The notes below the pieces were generated by a model. It had not been told where the DNA came from. It did not search any database and saw nothing but the letters and a program-made list of their open reading frames with translations. Position numbers and translations under genes: made by a program. DNA of 64,000 bases from Pseudonocardia cypriaca. GTDB lineage: Bacteria > Actinomycetota > Actinomycetes > Mycobacteriales > Pseudonocardiaceae. The number at the start of each line of letters is the position of its first letter. The stretch's first letter is position 1. The stretch covers positions 62,001 through 126,000 of the forward strand of contig NZ_VFPH01000002.1 in assembly GCF_006717045.1 (NCBI RefSeq). Reading direction: 5' to 3'. Positions 1 through 7,216 of the stretch are shown here, one piece after another.

Positions 1-231
1 GTCCCAGCGCGCGAACTCCCGCTCCATCGCCGCGTGCACCACCGGGTCGGCGTGCTCGATGCCGCCCAGCGTCTCGTCGGAGAACACGACGCCGAAGCCG
101 AACGTGTCGTCGGCGGCGTTGCGCTCCCACACGGTGATCTCGTGGTCGACCCCCTGCACGGAGCCGAGCTGCTTGGCCAGCGCCGCGAAGTACAGGCCGC
201 CGGGGCCTCCACCGATGACTGCGATGCGCAC
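1..231 (-). CDS. FAD-dependent monooxygenase, N-terminal part (aminobenzoyl-/salicylyl-CoA hydroxylase type)
   Basis: Only the first 77 codons are in the window; the gene runs off the left edge. The protein starts with a Rossmann FAD-binding fingerprint (MRIAVIGGGPGGLYFAALAK), then an acidic/aromatic stretch (VWERN) and DTFGFGVVFSDETL. The last motif is typical of the FAD domain in bifunctional salicylyl-CoA 5-hydroxylases and 2-aminobenzoyl-CoA monooxygenase/reductases. The start is the GTG at 229-231, which lies 7 nt after a TATACT box, so the mRNA is probably leaderless. It is divergent from an acyl-CoA dehydrogenase operon and shares a 57-nt promoter region with it. Substrate and C-terminal domain cannot be seen. 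The family call is fairly secure; the exact substrate is inference from the neighbours. Confidence 0.8.
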   Translation of the reverse strand, partial: MRIAVIGGGPGGLYFAALAKQLGSVQGVDHEITVWERNAADDTFGFGVVFSDETLGGIEHADPVVHAAMEREFARWD

Positions 232-238
232 GATCGCC

Positions 239-288
239 AGTATATTGTTTATTTGACGGCCGTTGTCAATACGACATACGATGCCGGG
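239..288. promoter_or_regulatory. Overlapping divergent leaderless promoters with an inverted repeat at the -35 boxes
   Basis: Plus strand: TTGACG at 253-258, an 18-nt spacer and TACGAT at 277-282, then the ATG at 289, seven nt after the -10 box. Minus strand: a perfect TTGACA (264-269) and TATACT (239-244, 19-nt spacer; or AATATA with a 17-nt spacer), then the GTG at 231. The two -35 boxes form the inverted repeat TTGAC-N7-GTCAA (253-257/265-269). A dimeric regulator bound there would block both directions at once. Boxes are read directly; regulation is inferred. Confidence 0.6.
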
Positions 289-1413
289 ATGGAGCAGGTC
301 GCCTACACCGCTCGCGTCCGCACGCTCGCGACCGAGCACCTCGTCCCGCTCGCCCGCGACGACGGCCGGGTCAACCGCCCGCTCGTGTCCGCGATGGGCG
401 AGCTGGGACTGCTCAGGGACCTGTACGGCGGCCGACCCGACGAACCGCCCCGTGACGCCGCGGCGATGCAGCTGTGCCTGCTGCGGGAGACCATCGCCGC
501 GGTCTCCCCCGAGGCCGAGACCGCGCTCGCCCTGCAGGGGCTGGGCAGCTACCCGATCCTGCAGTCGGGCACGGCCGCCGCCGTCGACCGCTGGATCCCG
601 GGGGTGGTGAAGGGCGACGTCGTCGCGGCCTTCGCGCTCACGGAGCCGGGCGCCGGGTCCGACGCCGCTGCGCTGTCGCTGCGCGCCGAGCCCGACGGTG
701 ACGGCTGGCGACTCACCGGGGAGAAGCTCTGGATCTCCAACGCCCCCGACGCCGACGTCTACACCGTGTTCGCCCGCACCTCGGATGCCGGAGCGCGGGG
801 CGTCACCGCCTTCGCCGTGGCAGGCGACTCCCCCGGCCTGTCCGGCGAGCACCTCGACATGCTCTCGCCGCACCCGATCGGCCGCCTCACCTTCGACGGT
901 GTGCGGGTCGACCGGGACGACGTGCTCGGCGAGGTCGACGCCGGGTTCCGCGTCGCCATGCGCACGCTCGACCTGTTCCGGCCCAGCGTCGGCGCGTTCG
1001 CGGTGGGGATGGCGCAGGCCGCGCTCGACGCCACCGTCGCGCACGTCACCACCCGCGAGGCGTACGGCGGGCCGCTGTCGGCCCAGCAGGCGGTGGCCCA
1101 CGCGATCGCCGACATGGCCACCGACCTCGAGGCCGCGCGCCTGCTCGTCCACGCCGCCGCCCGCGCCTACGACGCGGGCGCCGACCGCAGCACCGTCACC
1201 CGGTCCGCGGCGATGGCCAAGCTGTTCGCCACCGAGGCGGCGGGACGCATCGTCGACCGCTGCGTGCAGCTGCACGGCGCCCGGGCGCTGCAGCGTGGAC
1301 ACCTGCTCGAACACCTCTACCGTGACGTCCGGGCGCCCCGCATCTACGAAGGCGCCACCGAGGTGCAGCGCACGATCATCGCCCGCGAGATCCTCAGGAG
1401 GGCCGACCGGTGA
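289..1413 (+). CDS. Acyl-CoA dehydrogenase family protein
   Basis: This is an FAD flavoenzyme expected to make an alpha,beta double bond in an acyl-CoA. It has 374 residues, normal for the family. The ALTEPGAGSDA signature for FAD and substrate is near residue 117, KLWISNAPDAD follows, and the C-terminal YRDVRAPRIYEGATEVQRT segment carries the family's catalytic-glutamate region. The frame is open upstream to 34, but that would run into the divergent promoter. The ATG at 289 gives a normal N-terminus and sits 7 nt after a good -10 box, so it was chosen. It is the first gene of a tightly overlapped operon (next start overlaps by 4 nt, GTGA). Next to an aromatic-CoA monooxygenase it may act on a ring-reduced or ring-opened CoA ester rather than in ordinary fatty-acid oxidation (inference). 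Confidence 0.88.
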   Translation: MEQVAYTARVRTLATEHLVPLARDDGRVNRPLVSAMGELGLLRDLYGGRPDEPPRDAAAMQLCLLRETIAAVSPEAETALALQGLGSYPILQSGTAAAVDRWIPGVVKGDVVAAFALTEPGAGSDAAALSLRAEPDGDGWRLTGEKLWISNAPDADVYTVFARTSDAGARGVTAFAVAGDSPGLSGEHLDMLSPHPIGRLTFDGVRVDRDDVLGEVDAGFRVAMRTLDLFRPSVGAFAVGMAQAALDATVAHVTTREAYGGPLSAQQAVAHAIADMATDLEAARLLVHAAARAYDAGADRSTVTRSAAMAKLFATEAAGRIVDRCVQLHGARALQRGHLLEHLYRDVRAPRIYEGATEVQRTIIAREILRRADR

Positions 1414-2237
1414 GCCGCTTCCGCGCCTCGGCGCCGCTGACCACGGACTGGTCCCACTTCGACTTCACCATCGACGGGCCGGTCGCCACGGTCACCCTCA
1501 ACCGCCCGGAGAAGCTCAACCCGCTCACGTTCGAGTCGTACTCCGACCTGCGCGACCTGCTGGCCGAGCTGCCCCACCGCGACGGCGTCAAGGTGCTGGT
1601 GATCCAGGGCGAGGGCCGCGGCTTCTGCGGCGGCGGCGACGTCAACGAGATCATCGGTGAGCTGCTGAAGATGCGGGCGGCCGACCTGATGCGCTTCACG
1701 AAGATGACCGGCGACGTCATCCGGGCGATGCGCGAGTGCCCGGTCCCGATCATCGTGAAGATCCAGGGCATCGCCGCGGGTGCCGGCGCGGTGATCGCCC
1801 TCGCCGCGGACTTCCGGATCGTCGGCACCTCCGGGCGGTTCGCGTTCCTGTTCACCAAGGTCGGGCTCTCCGGTGGCGACATGGGCGCGGCCTACCTGCT
1901 CCCCCGCGTGGTCGGGCTCGGGCGGGCCACGCAGCTGCTCATGCTCGGCGACACGATCGACGCCACTACCGCCGACCGGTACGGGCTCGTGTCGGAGCTG
2001 GTTCCGGACGAGGAGCTCGACGACGCCGTGGCCGCCCTCGCGGCCCGGCTCGCGTCCGGCCCGACGCTCGCGTTCGCGCAGACGAAGTCGCTGCTGACCC
2101 GCGAGCTCGACATGCCGCTCTCGGCGGCGATCGAGCTCGACGCGATGACCCAGGCGCTGCTCATGACCACCGACGACCACGCCGAGTTCCACGCGGCGTT
2201 CAACGCCAGGCGCAAGCCGGAGTGGAAGGGCCGGTAG
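1410..2237 (+). CDS. Enoyl-CoA hydratase/isomerase family protein
   Basis: This is a crotonase-fold protein of 275 residues. It has the oxyanion-hole segment GFCGGGDVNEI (about residue 70), the GIAAGAGAVIALAADFRI helix (about 120-137) and KVGLSGGDMGAAYLLPR (about 150), which is the second oxyanion/active-site region. Family members hydrate or isomerise CoA thioesters. The GTG start overlaps the stop of the acyl-CoA dehydrogenase (GTGA), so translation is coupled. The aspartate in SGGDMG replaces one of the usual catalytic glutamates, so the chemistry may differ from plain hydration; such variants occur in aromatic-CoA pathways. Its position suggests hydrolysis or hydration of a non-aromatic cyclic CoA intermediate (inference). 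Confidence 0.86.
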   Translation: MSRFRASAPLTTDWSHFDFTIDGPVATVTLNRPEKLNPLTFESYSDLRDLLAELPHRDGVKVLVIQGEGRGFCGGGDVNEIIGELLKMRAADLMRFTKMTGDVIRAMRECPVPIIVKIQGIAAGAGAVIALAADFRIVGTSGRFAFLFTKVGLSGGDMGAAYLLPRVVGLGRATQLLMLGDTIDATTADRYGLVSELVPDEELDDAVAALAARLASGPTLAFAQTKSLLTRELDMPLSAAIELDAMTQALLMTTDDHAEFHAAFNARRKPEWKGR

Positions 2238-2986
2238 TGGCGGTCGCGATCGTCACGGGCGCGGGGCAGGGCATCGGCCTGGCCACGGCGCGGCGGCTCT
2301 CCGAGGCCGGCTACCGCACGGTCCTCGTCGGCCGCGACGCCGCCAAGCTCGACGAGGCGGCCGCTGCGATCAGCGGCCCGACGATGAGCGTCGCGGCCGA
2401 CCTCACCGTGCCCGAGCAGGTCGAGGCGCTCTTCACCACCGTCGAGGAGGCGTGGGGGTGGGCGGAGGTGCTCGTCGCGAGCGCCGGCGCCTCCCTCGCC
2501 GCGCCGATCACGCAGACCACCGACGAGCAGTGGCAGCAGATGATCGACTCGAACCTGACCGCGCCCTTCCGGTGCATCCGCCGCGCGCTCCCCCCGATGC
2601 TCGAGGCGCGCCGCGGCCGCATCGTCGTGATCGCGTCCGTGGTCGCGAAGCGCGGCGAGCGCCAGGTCGGCGCGTACACGGCCAGCAAGCACGGCGTGCT
2701 CGGGCTGGTCCGCGCCGTGGCCGACGAGGTGGCCCGGGACGGGGTAACCGCCAACGCCGTGTGCCCCGGCTACGTCGACACACCCATGACCGACGCGACC
2801 GTGGCCGCCATCGCCGACCGGATGGGCATCTCCACGGACGACGCCAGGACCGCGCTCGAACGGCGGCAGCCGATCCACCGCCTGGTCCAGCCCGACGAGG
2901 TCGCCGCCGCCGTACTCTCCTGCGTGCAGAACGGTGCGATCAACGGACAGGGCATCAACGTGGACGGAGGTGCTGTTCAGTCATGA
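2237..2986 (+). CDS. Short-chain dehydrogenase/reductase (SDR)
   Basis: This is a classical 249-residue SDR. The TGAGQGIG cofactor motif is at 7-14, ADLT near 54-57, catalytic Ser134, and YTASK with Tyr147 and Lys151. It ends in the usual INGQGINVDGG segment. The protein should be an NAD(P)-dependent 3-hydroxyacyl-CoA or alcohol dehydrogenase. The GTG start shares one base with the stop of the hydratase (TAGTG), and its own stop overlaps the next start (ATGA). In this operon it most simply provides the 3-hydroxyacyl-CoA dehydrogenase step after dehydrogenation and hydration (inference from order). Confidence 0.88.
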   Translation: MAVAIVTGAGQGIGLATARRLSEAGYRTVLVGRDAAKLDEAAAAISGPTMSVAADLTVPEQVEALFTTVEEAWGWAEVLVASAGASLAAPITQTTDEQWQQMIDSNLTAPFRCIRRALPPMLEARRGRIVVIASVVAKRGERQVGAYTASKHGVLGLVRAVADEVARDGVTANAVCPGYVDTPMTDATVAAIADRMGISTDDARTALERRQPIHRLVQPDEVAAAVLSCVQNGAINGQGINVDGGAVQS

Positions 2987-3381
2987 CGTTCGAGCGCATC
3001 AACCCGCCGCTCCTCGCCGCGCCGCGCGGGTTCAGCCACGCCGTCGCCACCGACCGGCCCCGCACCGTCTACCTCGCCGGACAGACCGCGATCGACCGGT
3101 CGGGGGCGATCGTCGGGGACGACATCGTCACGCAGTTCGAACAGGCCCTGCTCAACCTCCTGCTGGCACTGAGGGCCGCCGGCGGCTCCGGCGACGACCT
3201 CGCCACCGTCACGATCTACATCGTCGACATGGACGGCTACCTCGCCAACCGGCGCGAGATCGGGAAGATCTGGCGGCGCCTCGTCGGCACCGAGTACCCG
3301 GCCATGGCCGGCATCGGGGTCGCCCGGCTCTGGGACGAGGCGGCGCTCGTCGAGATCCAGGGTGTCGCCGTTCTCGAGTAG
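2983..3381 (+). CDS. RidA/YjgF family protein (enamine/imine deaminase-like)
   Basis: This is a 132-residue RidA-fold protein with typical elements: FSHAV near the start, VYLAGQTAID (20-30s), a long helix FEQALLNLLLALRAAGGS, VTIYIVDMD, and a C-terminal ALVEIQGVAVLE strand. Many RidA proteins hydrolyse imines and enamines; the conserved arginine of true imine deaminases sits in a RL-W segment here, so activity is possible but unproven. The ATG overlaps the SDR stop (ATGA). RidA paralogues are a known companion of 2-aminobenzoyl-CoA pathway genes, which supports a nitrogen-bearing intermediate. A hairpin at 3406-3421 lies 25 nt after the stop. Confidence 0.87.
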   Translation: MTFERINPPLLAAPRGFSHAVATDRPRTVYLAGQTAIDRSGAIVGDDIVTQFEQALLNLLLALRAAGGSGDDLATVTIYIVDMDGYLANRREIGKIWRRLVGTEYPAMAGIGVARLWDEAALVEIQGVAVLE

Positions 3382-3405
3382 CACTGTCATGATCAACAGG
3401 CTGTC

Positions 3406-3421
3406 ACCGGGCCCGCCCGGT
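3406..3421 (+). terminator. Short hairpin after the acyl-CoA operon
   Basis: The perfect inverted repeat ACCGGGC-CC-GCCCGGT starts 25 nt after the ridA-type gene stop. There is no T-run, as is common in GC-rich actinobacteria. It could equally be the first element of the palindrome-rich stretch that follows. Confidence 0.4.
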
Positions 3422-3551
3422 GGTGGTCCCGACCATGATCCGCTGTATCGGTTGCCCATGGCTGTGGCGGCAGCCATGGACAACCGCTACTCGCGATCTT
3501 GCCGTTCATGTGTCGATCAGTTCCCGTCGGATCGACCTGGTCAGGAAACCG

Positions 3552-3932
3552 CCGGTGGGCGCGCCGTTCCCGGCTCGGGCCTCCCGGCGCTCCCCCGTAG
3601 CCAGCCTCTCGCGTCTTCCCCCGGATCCCGTCGATCCCTTCGGCTGTGGGGGTGGCTGGGTTGGGTCAACTACCGAATTCTGTGGTTGCGTGGACGGGCG
3701 TCCCCGACTTGAGGGCACGGCGGTCAGGGACGAGACCACCGCGGTCGGGTGCCACGCAACCTGCGGTGGTCCCGACCCTCATCTCCAGCCAGTTCCCGCA
3801 TGGTCAGGCACGACCAACCCAGGGGCCAGGCGCCCGCCCGAAGGGCCTGATCAGCAGGAATGGGACATCAGCTGCACGGGTGCAGCTCATGTGGGGCCGC
3901 GAGGCCCGAGCCGGGGACGGCGCGCCCACCGG
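3552..3932. repeat. 32-bp long-range inverted repeat (arms 3552-3583 and 3901-3932)
   Basis: The left arm begins CCGGTGGGCGCGCC and ends GGCTCGGGCCTC. The right arm is its reverse complement with a single mismatch in 32 positions. The arms are 317 bp apart and enclose two further hairpins. Such a match is not expected by chance. It could close a large RNA structure or be the ends of a small mobile element. Confidence 0.75.
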
Positions 3933-4090
3933 AACGGTCGCACCACAACGGCACCACCACGGCACCTGATTGCGTTCCGCGGAACGCACCCACAGCCATG
4001 ATCGGCGGTCGGCACGAACCTCCTTCTGCAGATCAAGGGCAAAGGGTCGTCAGTCGATCTTCAACCGCGACCATCCGCCCTTGATCGCTG

Positions 4091-4900
4091 CTAGCCGTGG
4101 ATCGCGGTCAGCGCGTGCTCGCGCGCCGGGGCCCGCAGGAGCGCGTCGAGGTCGCCGAACAGGTCCGCCGCGCGGCCCCCGTTCCAGCCCGCGGGCAGCA
4201 GGTCGAGCGGAAGGCCCGGGTCGAGGTAGGGCAGGCGCCGCCAGACCGTCAGCATCGGGACGTAGATCTCGAACGCGGTGCGGGGGGCGTTCTCGGAGCG
4301 CTTCCAGCGGGCCTGCGCGTCGGAGAACTGGGCGAGGAACTCCGCGTAGTGGGCGTTGATGCCGTCGAGGTCCCACCAGCGCGCCACCTGCTCGGGGAGC
4401 GCGCTGAATCCCTCGTGGTGGGCGGTGAACAGGTCGACGTATGAGGAGAGCCCGCGTCGCCGCAGCGTGCTGCCGACCTCGTCCCGCAGATGGCCGGGTG
4501 CGACCCAGACGCCGGGCGCGGCCGTGCCGAACCCCAGGTCCGAGAGGGTGGTGCGCAGCGTGTGGCGCTTCTCCCGCTCCGACTCCGGGATGGAGAACAC
4601 CACGAGCACGAATCCGTCCGATGCGGCGGCCTGCCGCCGGCCGAAGATCCGGGTGTCGCCCTCGCGGAGCACCTCGAGCGCGCTCTCCGAGAGCGCGTAA
4701 CCGGCGGCTCGGTCCGACTTCATCGACACGAGCACGCCGCGCCGCTTGAGCCGCGAGATCGACGACCGGACGCCGGCGGAGTCGACGCCGAGGTCCCCCA
4801 TCAGCCGCACCACGGAACCGACGGACATCCAGTTGTGCTCGTCGCGCGCGTACAGCCCGTACAGCGTCAGGATCAGACGGCGCGGGGCGAGCTCTGCCAT
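4091..4900 (-). CDS. PaaX-family transcriptional regulator
   Basis: This 269-residue protein has the PaaX layout. An N-terminal winged-helix part (RRLILTLYGLY, VRSSISRLKRRGVL, YALSESALEVL) is followed by the middle domain (WVLVVFSIPESER-like, here FVLVVFSIPESEREKRHTLR, then APGVWVAPG) and a C-terminal helical domain (RWWDLDGINAHYAEFL, FEIYVPMLTVWRRLPYLDPGLP). PaaX proteins repress phenylacetyl-CoA and related aromatic-CoA genes and are released by the CoA ester. The ATG at 4900 was preferred over the in-frame GTG at 4909, because the latter lies inside a TAGAGT -10 box (4913-4908) placed seven nt before the ATG. It is divergent from the DUF4185 gene, and it could also control the CoA operon at 1-3381 (inference). 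Confidence 0.85.
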   Translation of the reverse strand: MAELAPRRLILTLYGLYARDEHNWMSVGSVVRLMGDLGVDSAGVRSSISRLKRRGVLVSMKSDRAAGYALSESALEVLREGDTRIFGRRQAAASDGFVLVVFSIPESEREKRHTLRTTLSDLGFGTAAPGVWVAPGHLRDEVGSTLRRRGLSSYVDLFTAHHEGFSALPEQVARWWDLDGINAHYAEFLAQFSDAQARWKRSENAPRTAFEIYVPMLTVWRRLPYLDPGLPLDLLPAGWNGGRAADLFGDLDALLRAPAREHALTAIHG

Positions 4901-4922
4901 GGCGGTCACTCTAGGCAGACGA

Positions 4923-4935
4923 ACACCTCAGGTGT
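4923..4935. promoter_or_regulatory. Palindromic operator candidate in the PaaX/DUF4185 divergent region
   Basis: ACACCTCAGGTGT is a perfect palindrome around a central C. It lies 10 nt upstream of the TAGAGT -10 box of the PaaX-type gene, over the expected -35 region, and 25 nt before the GTG of the DUF4185 gene. The position suits autorepression. Confidence 0.45.
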
Positions 4936-4960
4936 GGGCAGGACCAGGCAAGATGGTGGT

Positions 4961-5977
4961 GTGACGGTGCGGCTCGCCACCAAGATCGCCGATCTCACCG
5001 GGCCCGGCATCACCGACCGGTTCGGCGTCGGCGGTACCGACCTGGGCACCACGACGACCGCGCCGCAGGGGCACCTGGTGTCGGTGTTCGGGGACACGTT
5101 CCGGCAGGCCGGCGTCGGTGGGCCCGGCTGGCGGTCCCCCGTCGTGCTCTTCGGCGAGGCGGCGAGCGTCCCGAGGGGGCTGCGCTGGACCGGTGCTGCC
5201 GGGCGCCCCGGCGCCGCCCGCCAGGTGGTGCGCTACATCCACCACGGTTGGCGCCGCCACGGGCTGCGGCTACGGCGCGTCACGACCGTCCTCCCCACCG
5301 ACGTGATCACGGTGGGGGACGACATGTACCTGCACGTGATGGTGTGCCGCGAGCTGGGGAACGTGCGCTGGACGGAGCTGCACCGCTCCCGCGACGGCGG
5401 CCGCACGTGGCGGCCCACCGGCACCCGCTGGCCCGCCGACCTCCACGGCGGGCTCTTCCAGATGCTCACGTGGGAGCGCGGCACCGACGGCTGGGTGTAC
5501 GCCATGACCACGGGATTCCAGCGGGAACACGGCCTGCTCCTGCACCGGGTGCCCGAGCCGGAGCTGACCGACCCGGACGCCTGGCAGACCTGGGGCATCG
5601 CCGACGACCGCTGGGGCTGGGGGAACCCGCCCACCGTCGTGCTGCCCGGCCGGTTCGGGGAGCTGTCGCTGCGCCGGGTACCCGAGGGTCGCTGGCTGCT
5701 CTCGGCGTTCGACGCCGGCCGCTACTGCATCGACGTCCGGGTGCTGGACGGGCCGACCGCCGACCTGCACCGCGCGCCACTGGCCACCGTGCTGCGCGGC
5801 TGCGACTGGGGCCACGAGGACCACACGTGCGGGCACGTCGCGCAGCTCTACGGCGGGTACGTGCTGCCCGGCTCGACGCTGGAGGAGCTGCACCTCGTCG
5901 TGAGCCAGTGGAACACCGCGACGGGCTGGCCGTACCGGGCGATGCAGTTCCGCGCCGACGTCTCCGAACTGCCCTGA
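4961..5977 (+). CDS. DUF4185 domain-containing protein
   Basis: This 338-residue protein has beta-propeller-like repeats and no signal peptide. Motifs include FGVGGTDLGTT near the start, SVFGDTFR (about 43-50), LPTDVITVGDDMYLHVMV, ELHRSRDGGRTW (a sialidase-like Asp-box), DRWGWGNPP, and a C-terminal WNTATGWPYRAMQFRADV strand. This is the pattern of mycobacterial and actinobacterial DUF4185 proteins, predicted to be propeller-fold glycan-acting or binding proteins; no activity is established that I know of. The frame is open far upstream antisense to the PaaX gene, so the start was set at the GTG at 4961, seven nt after a CAAGAT -10-like box. Confidence 0.75.
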   Translation: MTVRLATKIADLTGPGITDRFGVGGTDLGTTTTAPQGHLVSVFGDTFRQAGVGGPGWRSPVVLFGEAASVPRGLRWTGAAGRPGAARQVVRYIHHGWRRHGLRLRRVTTVLPTDVITVGDDMYLHVMVCRELGNVRWTELHRSRDGGRTWRPTGTRWPADLHGGLFQMLTWERGTDGWVYAMTTGFQREHGLLLHRVPEPELTDPDAWQTWGIADDRWGWGNPPTVVLPGRFGELSLRRVPEGRWLLSAFDAGRYCIDVRVLDGPTADLHRAPLATVLRGCDWGHEDHTCGHVAQLYGGYVLPGSTLEELHLVVSQWNTATGWPYRAMQFRADVSELP

Positions 5978-6002
5978 GCGCCCGGGATCATCGCCGGGAC
6001 GG

Positions 6003-6019
6003 AGGGGACTTTCGGCCCT
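6003..6019. promoter_or_regulatory. Candidate DevR/DosR-type box upstream of the PNPOx-fold gene
   Basis: AGGGGACTTTCGGCCCT is an imperfect palindrome (GGGAC-TTTC-GGCCC). It closely resembles the DosR/OsdR boxes known from mycobacteria and streptomycetes, which have a GGGAC-type half site facing a GTCCC/GGCCC half site. It ends 59 nt before the GTG of the first gene of a cluster that encodes a DevR-like regulator and an Acg-like nitroreductase. Confidence 0.6.
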
Positions 6020-6078
6020 GTCGGAACAGTCGGGGCGGGCGGATCGTCGATGGCTGCGCATCGAACGGGGGACAGCCT

Positions 6079-6519
6079 GTGACAGCCGCAGCGGACGGAG
6101 CGGCGGTCGTCGAGCTGGTCGAGCTCGACGAGGCCGAGTGCCTCCGTCTGCTCGCCGGTCACGAGATCGGGCGGGTCGTGTTCACCGAGGCGGCCCTCCC
6201 GGCCGCCCAGCCCGTCACCTACCTCCTCGACGAGGAGGAGATCGTCTTCCGGACCGCCGGCGGCAGCAAGCTGGCCGTCGCCACCCGGAACGCGGTGGTG
6301 GCGTTCCAGGTGGACCGCATCGATCCCGACACGCGGACCGGGTGGACGGTGCTCGGCGTCGGCCAGGCCTACGAGGTGGTCGTGCCTGAGCGGCTGGCCG
6401 ACCTCGCCGAGCGGATTCCGGCTCCTTGGGCCCACCAGAGCACCGCGCACACGATCGCCATCCCCCTGCAGCGGCTCAGCGGGCGCAGACTGCTCGTCGT
6501 ACCGAGCCGAGACGGCTGA
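6079..6519 (+). CDS. Pyridoxamine 5'-phosphate oxidase-family (split-barrel flavin-binding) protein
   Basis: The protein has 146 residues and a split-barrel pattern. An N-terminal helix ECLRLLAGHEIGRVVF leads to strands PVTYLLDEEEIVFRTAGGSKLAVA, VVAFQVDRID and GWTVLGVGQAYEVV, with a C-terminal IPLQRLSGRRLLV. Members bind FMN, F420 or heme and reduce varied substrates; the true PNP oxidase is different. Genes of this family are common in DosR-type hypoxia regulons. Here it sits 25 nt before a DevR-like regulator and downstream of a DevR-box candidate, so it likely belongs to the same response (inference). The GTG start was chosen as the first after the box; the conserved fold begins about residue 10. 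Confidence 0.8.
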   Translation: MTAAADGAAVVELVELDEAECLRLLAGHEIGRVVFTEAALPAAQPVTYLLDEEEIVFRTAGGSKLAVATRNAVVAFQVDRIDPDTRTGWTVLGVGQAYEVVVPERLADLAERIPAPWAHQSTAHTIAIPLQRLSGRRLLVVPSRDG

Positions 6520-6544
6520 CCACCACCGCGGACGAGGAGACGAC

Positions 6545-7195
6545 GTGCCCATCACCGTGTTCCTGCTGGACGACCACGAGATCGTCCGCAGGGGTATCGC
6601 GCAGCTCCTCGAGGCTGCAGGCGACATCACGGTCGTCGGCGAGGCCGCCACGGCGGCTCAGGCCGTCGCCCGCATCCCCGCGCTCCGGCCCGACGTCGCG
6701 ATCCTCGACGTCCGGCTCCCCGACGGCGACGGGGTGAGCGTCTGCCGGGACATCCGCTCGGCCGTGTCCCCGCCGCCCGCCTGCCTCATGCTCACGTCGT
6801 ACTCCGACGACGAGGCGCTCTTCGGCGCGATCATGGCGGGCGCCGCGGGCTACCTCCTGAAGCAGGTCACCGGCGTCGACCTCGTCGGCGCCGTGCGCAC
6901 CATCGCCGAGGGCGGCTCCCTGCTCGACCCGAGGGCCACCGCGGTGGTGCTCGAACGCCTCCGCAAGGGCGACGAGCCCTCCGATCCGCGCTACGCCTCC
7001 CTCAGCCCCCAGGAGCGGCGCATCCTCAGCCTGATCGCGGACGGCCTCACCAACCGCCAGATCGGCGCCGAGCTCTTCCTCGCCGAGAAGACCGTCAAGA
7101 ACTACGTCTCCTCCCTGCTGCACAAGCTCGGGTTCACCCGCCGCACCGAGGCCGCCGTCTACGCCGCCGGCCTGCGCAAGGAGAACGGCGGCTGA
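6545..7195 (+). CDS. devR: DevR/DosR-type NarL/LuxR-family response regulator
   Basis: This 216-residue response regulator has an N-terminal receiver with acidic pair D9/D10, phospho-acceptor Asp55 in ILDVRLPDGDG, Thr84 in LTSYSDDEA and Lys106 in GYLLKQVTG. The C-terminal LuxR-type HTH (about 150-210) contains LTNRQIGAELFLAEKTVKNYVSSLLHKLG. That helix and the LDVRLPDGDG segment match mycobacterial DosR almost word for word. DosR regulators switch on the dormancy regulon in response to low oxygen, NO or CO through heme sensor kinases. No histidine kinase is in the window, so the partner must be elsewhere. The GTG start has GAGGAG 8 nt upstream. Its neighbours are classic DosR-regulon families. 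Confidence 0.88.
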   Translation: MPITVFLLDDHEIVRRGIAQLLEAAGDITVVGEAATAAQAVARIPALRPDVAILDVRLPDGDGVSVCRDIRSAVSPPPACLMLTSYSDDEALFGAIMAGAAGYLLKQVTGVDLVGAVRTIAEGGSLLDPRATAVVLERLRKGDEPSDPRYASLSPQERRILSLIADGLTNRQIGAELFLAEKTVKNYVSSLLHKLGFTRRTEAAVYAAGLRKENGG

Positions 7196-7216
7196 GTCGG
7201 GGGTCCCGGTCCGGAC

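Larger units (their letters stand above)
3382..4090. other. Gene-free, palindrome-rich stretch (709 nt)
   Basis: No open frame here has a plausible start, RBS or recognisable protein; the long frames are rich in R, P, T and S, as expected of chance translations. The stretch instead holds at least six inverted repeats: 3406-3421; CCATGGCTG-N6-CAGCCATGG (3456-3479); a 32-bp arm pair 3552-3583/3901-3932 with one mismatch; GACCACCGC (3734-3742) against GCGGTGGTC (3763-3771); AGCTGCACGGGTGCAGCT (3870-3887); and the 18-bp palindrome TGCGTTCCGCGGAACGCA (3971-3988). A 13-bp direct repeat GGTGGTCCCGACC occurs at 3422-3434 and 3765-3777. This could be a structured RNA, a non-autonomous element, or an insertion-element remnant. 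Confidence 0.7.

Noticed and set aside
3420..4001. Long open frames of up to 193 codons in the palindrome-rich gap
   Set aside because: Composition rich in R, P, T, S and C, no RBS, no recognisable motif; three overlapping frames are open at once, as expected by chance in high-GC DNA.
4490..4960. 157-codon upstream extension of the DUF4185 protein
   Set aside because: It is antisense to the PaaX-type gene and shows no domain; the homology and the -10 box begin at the GTG of 4961.
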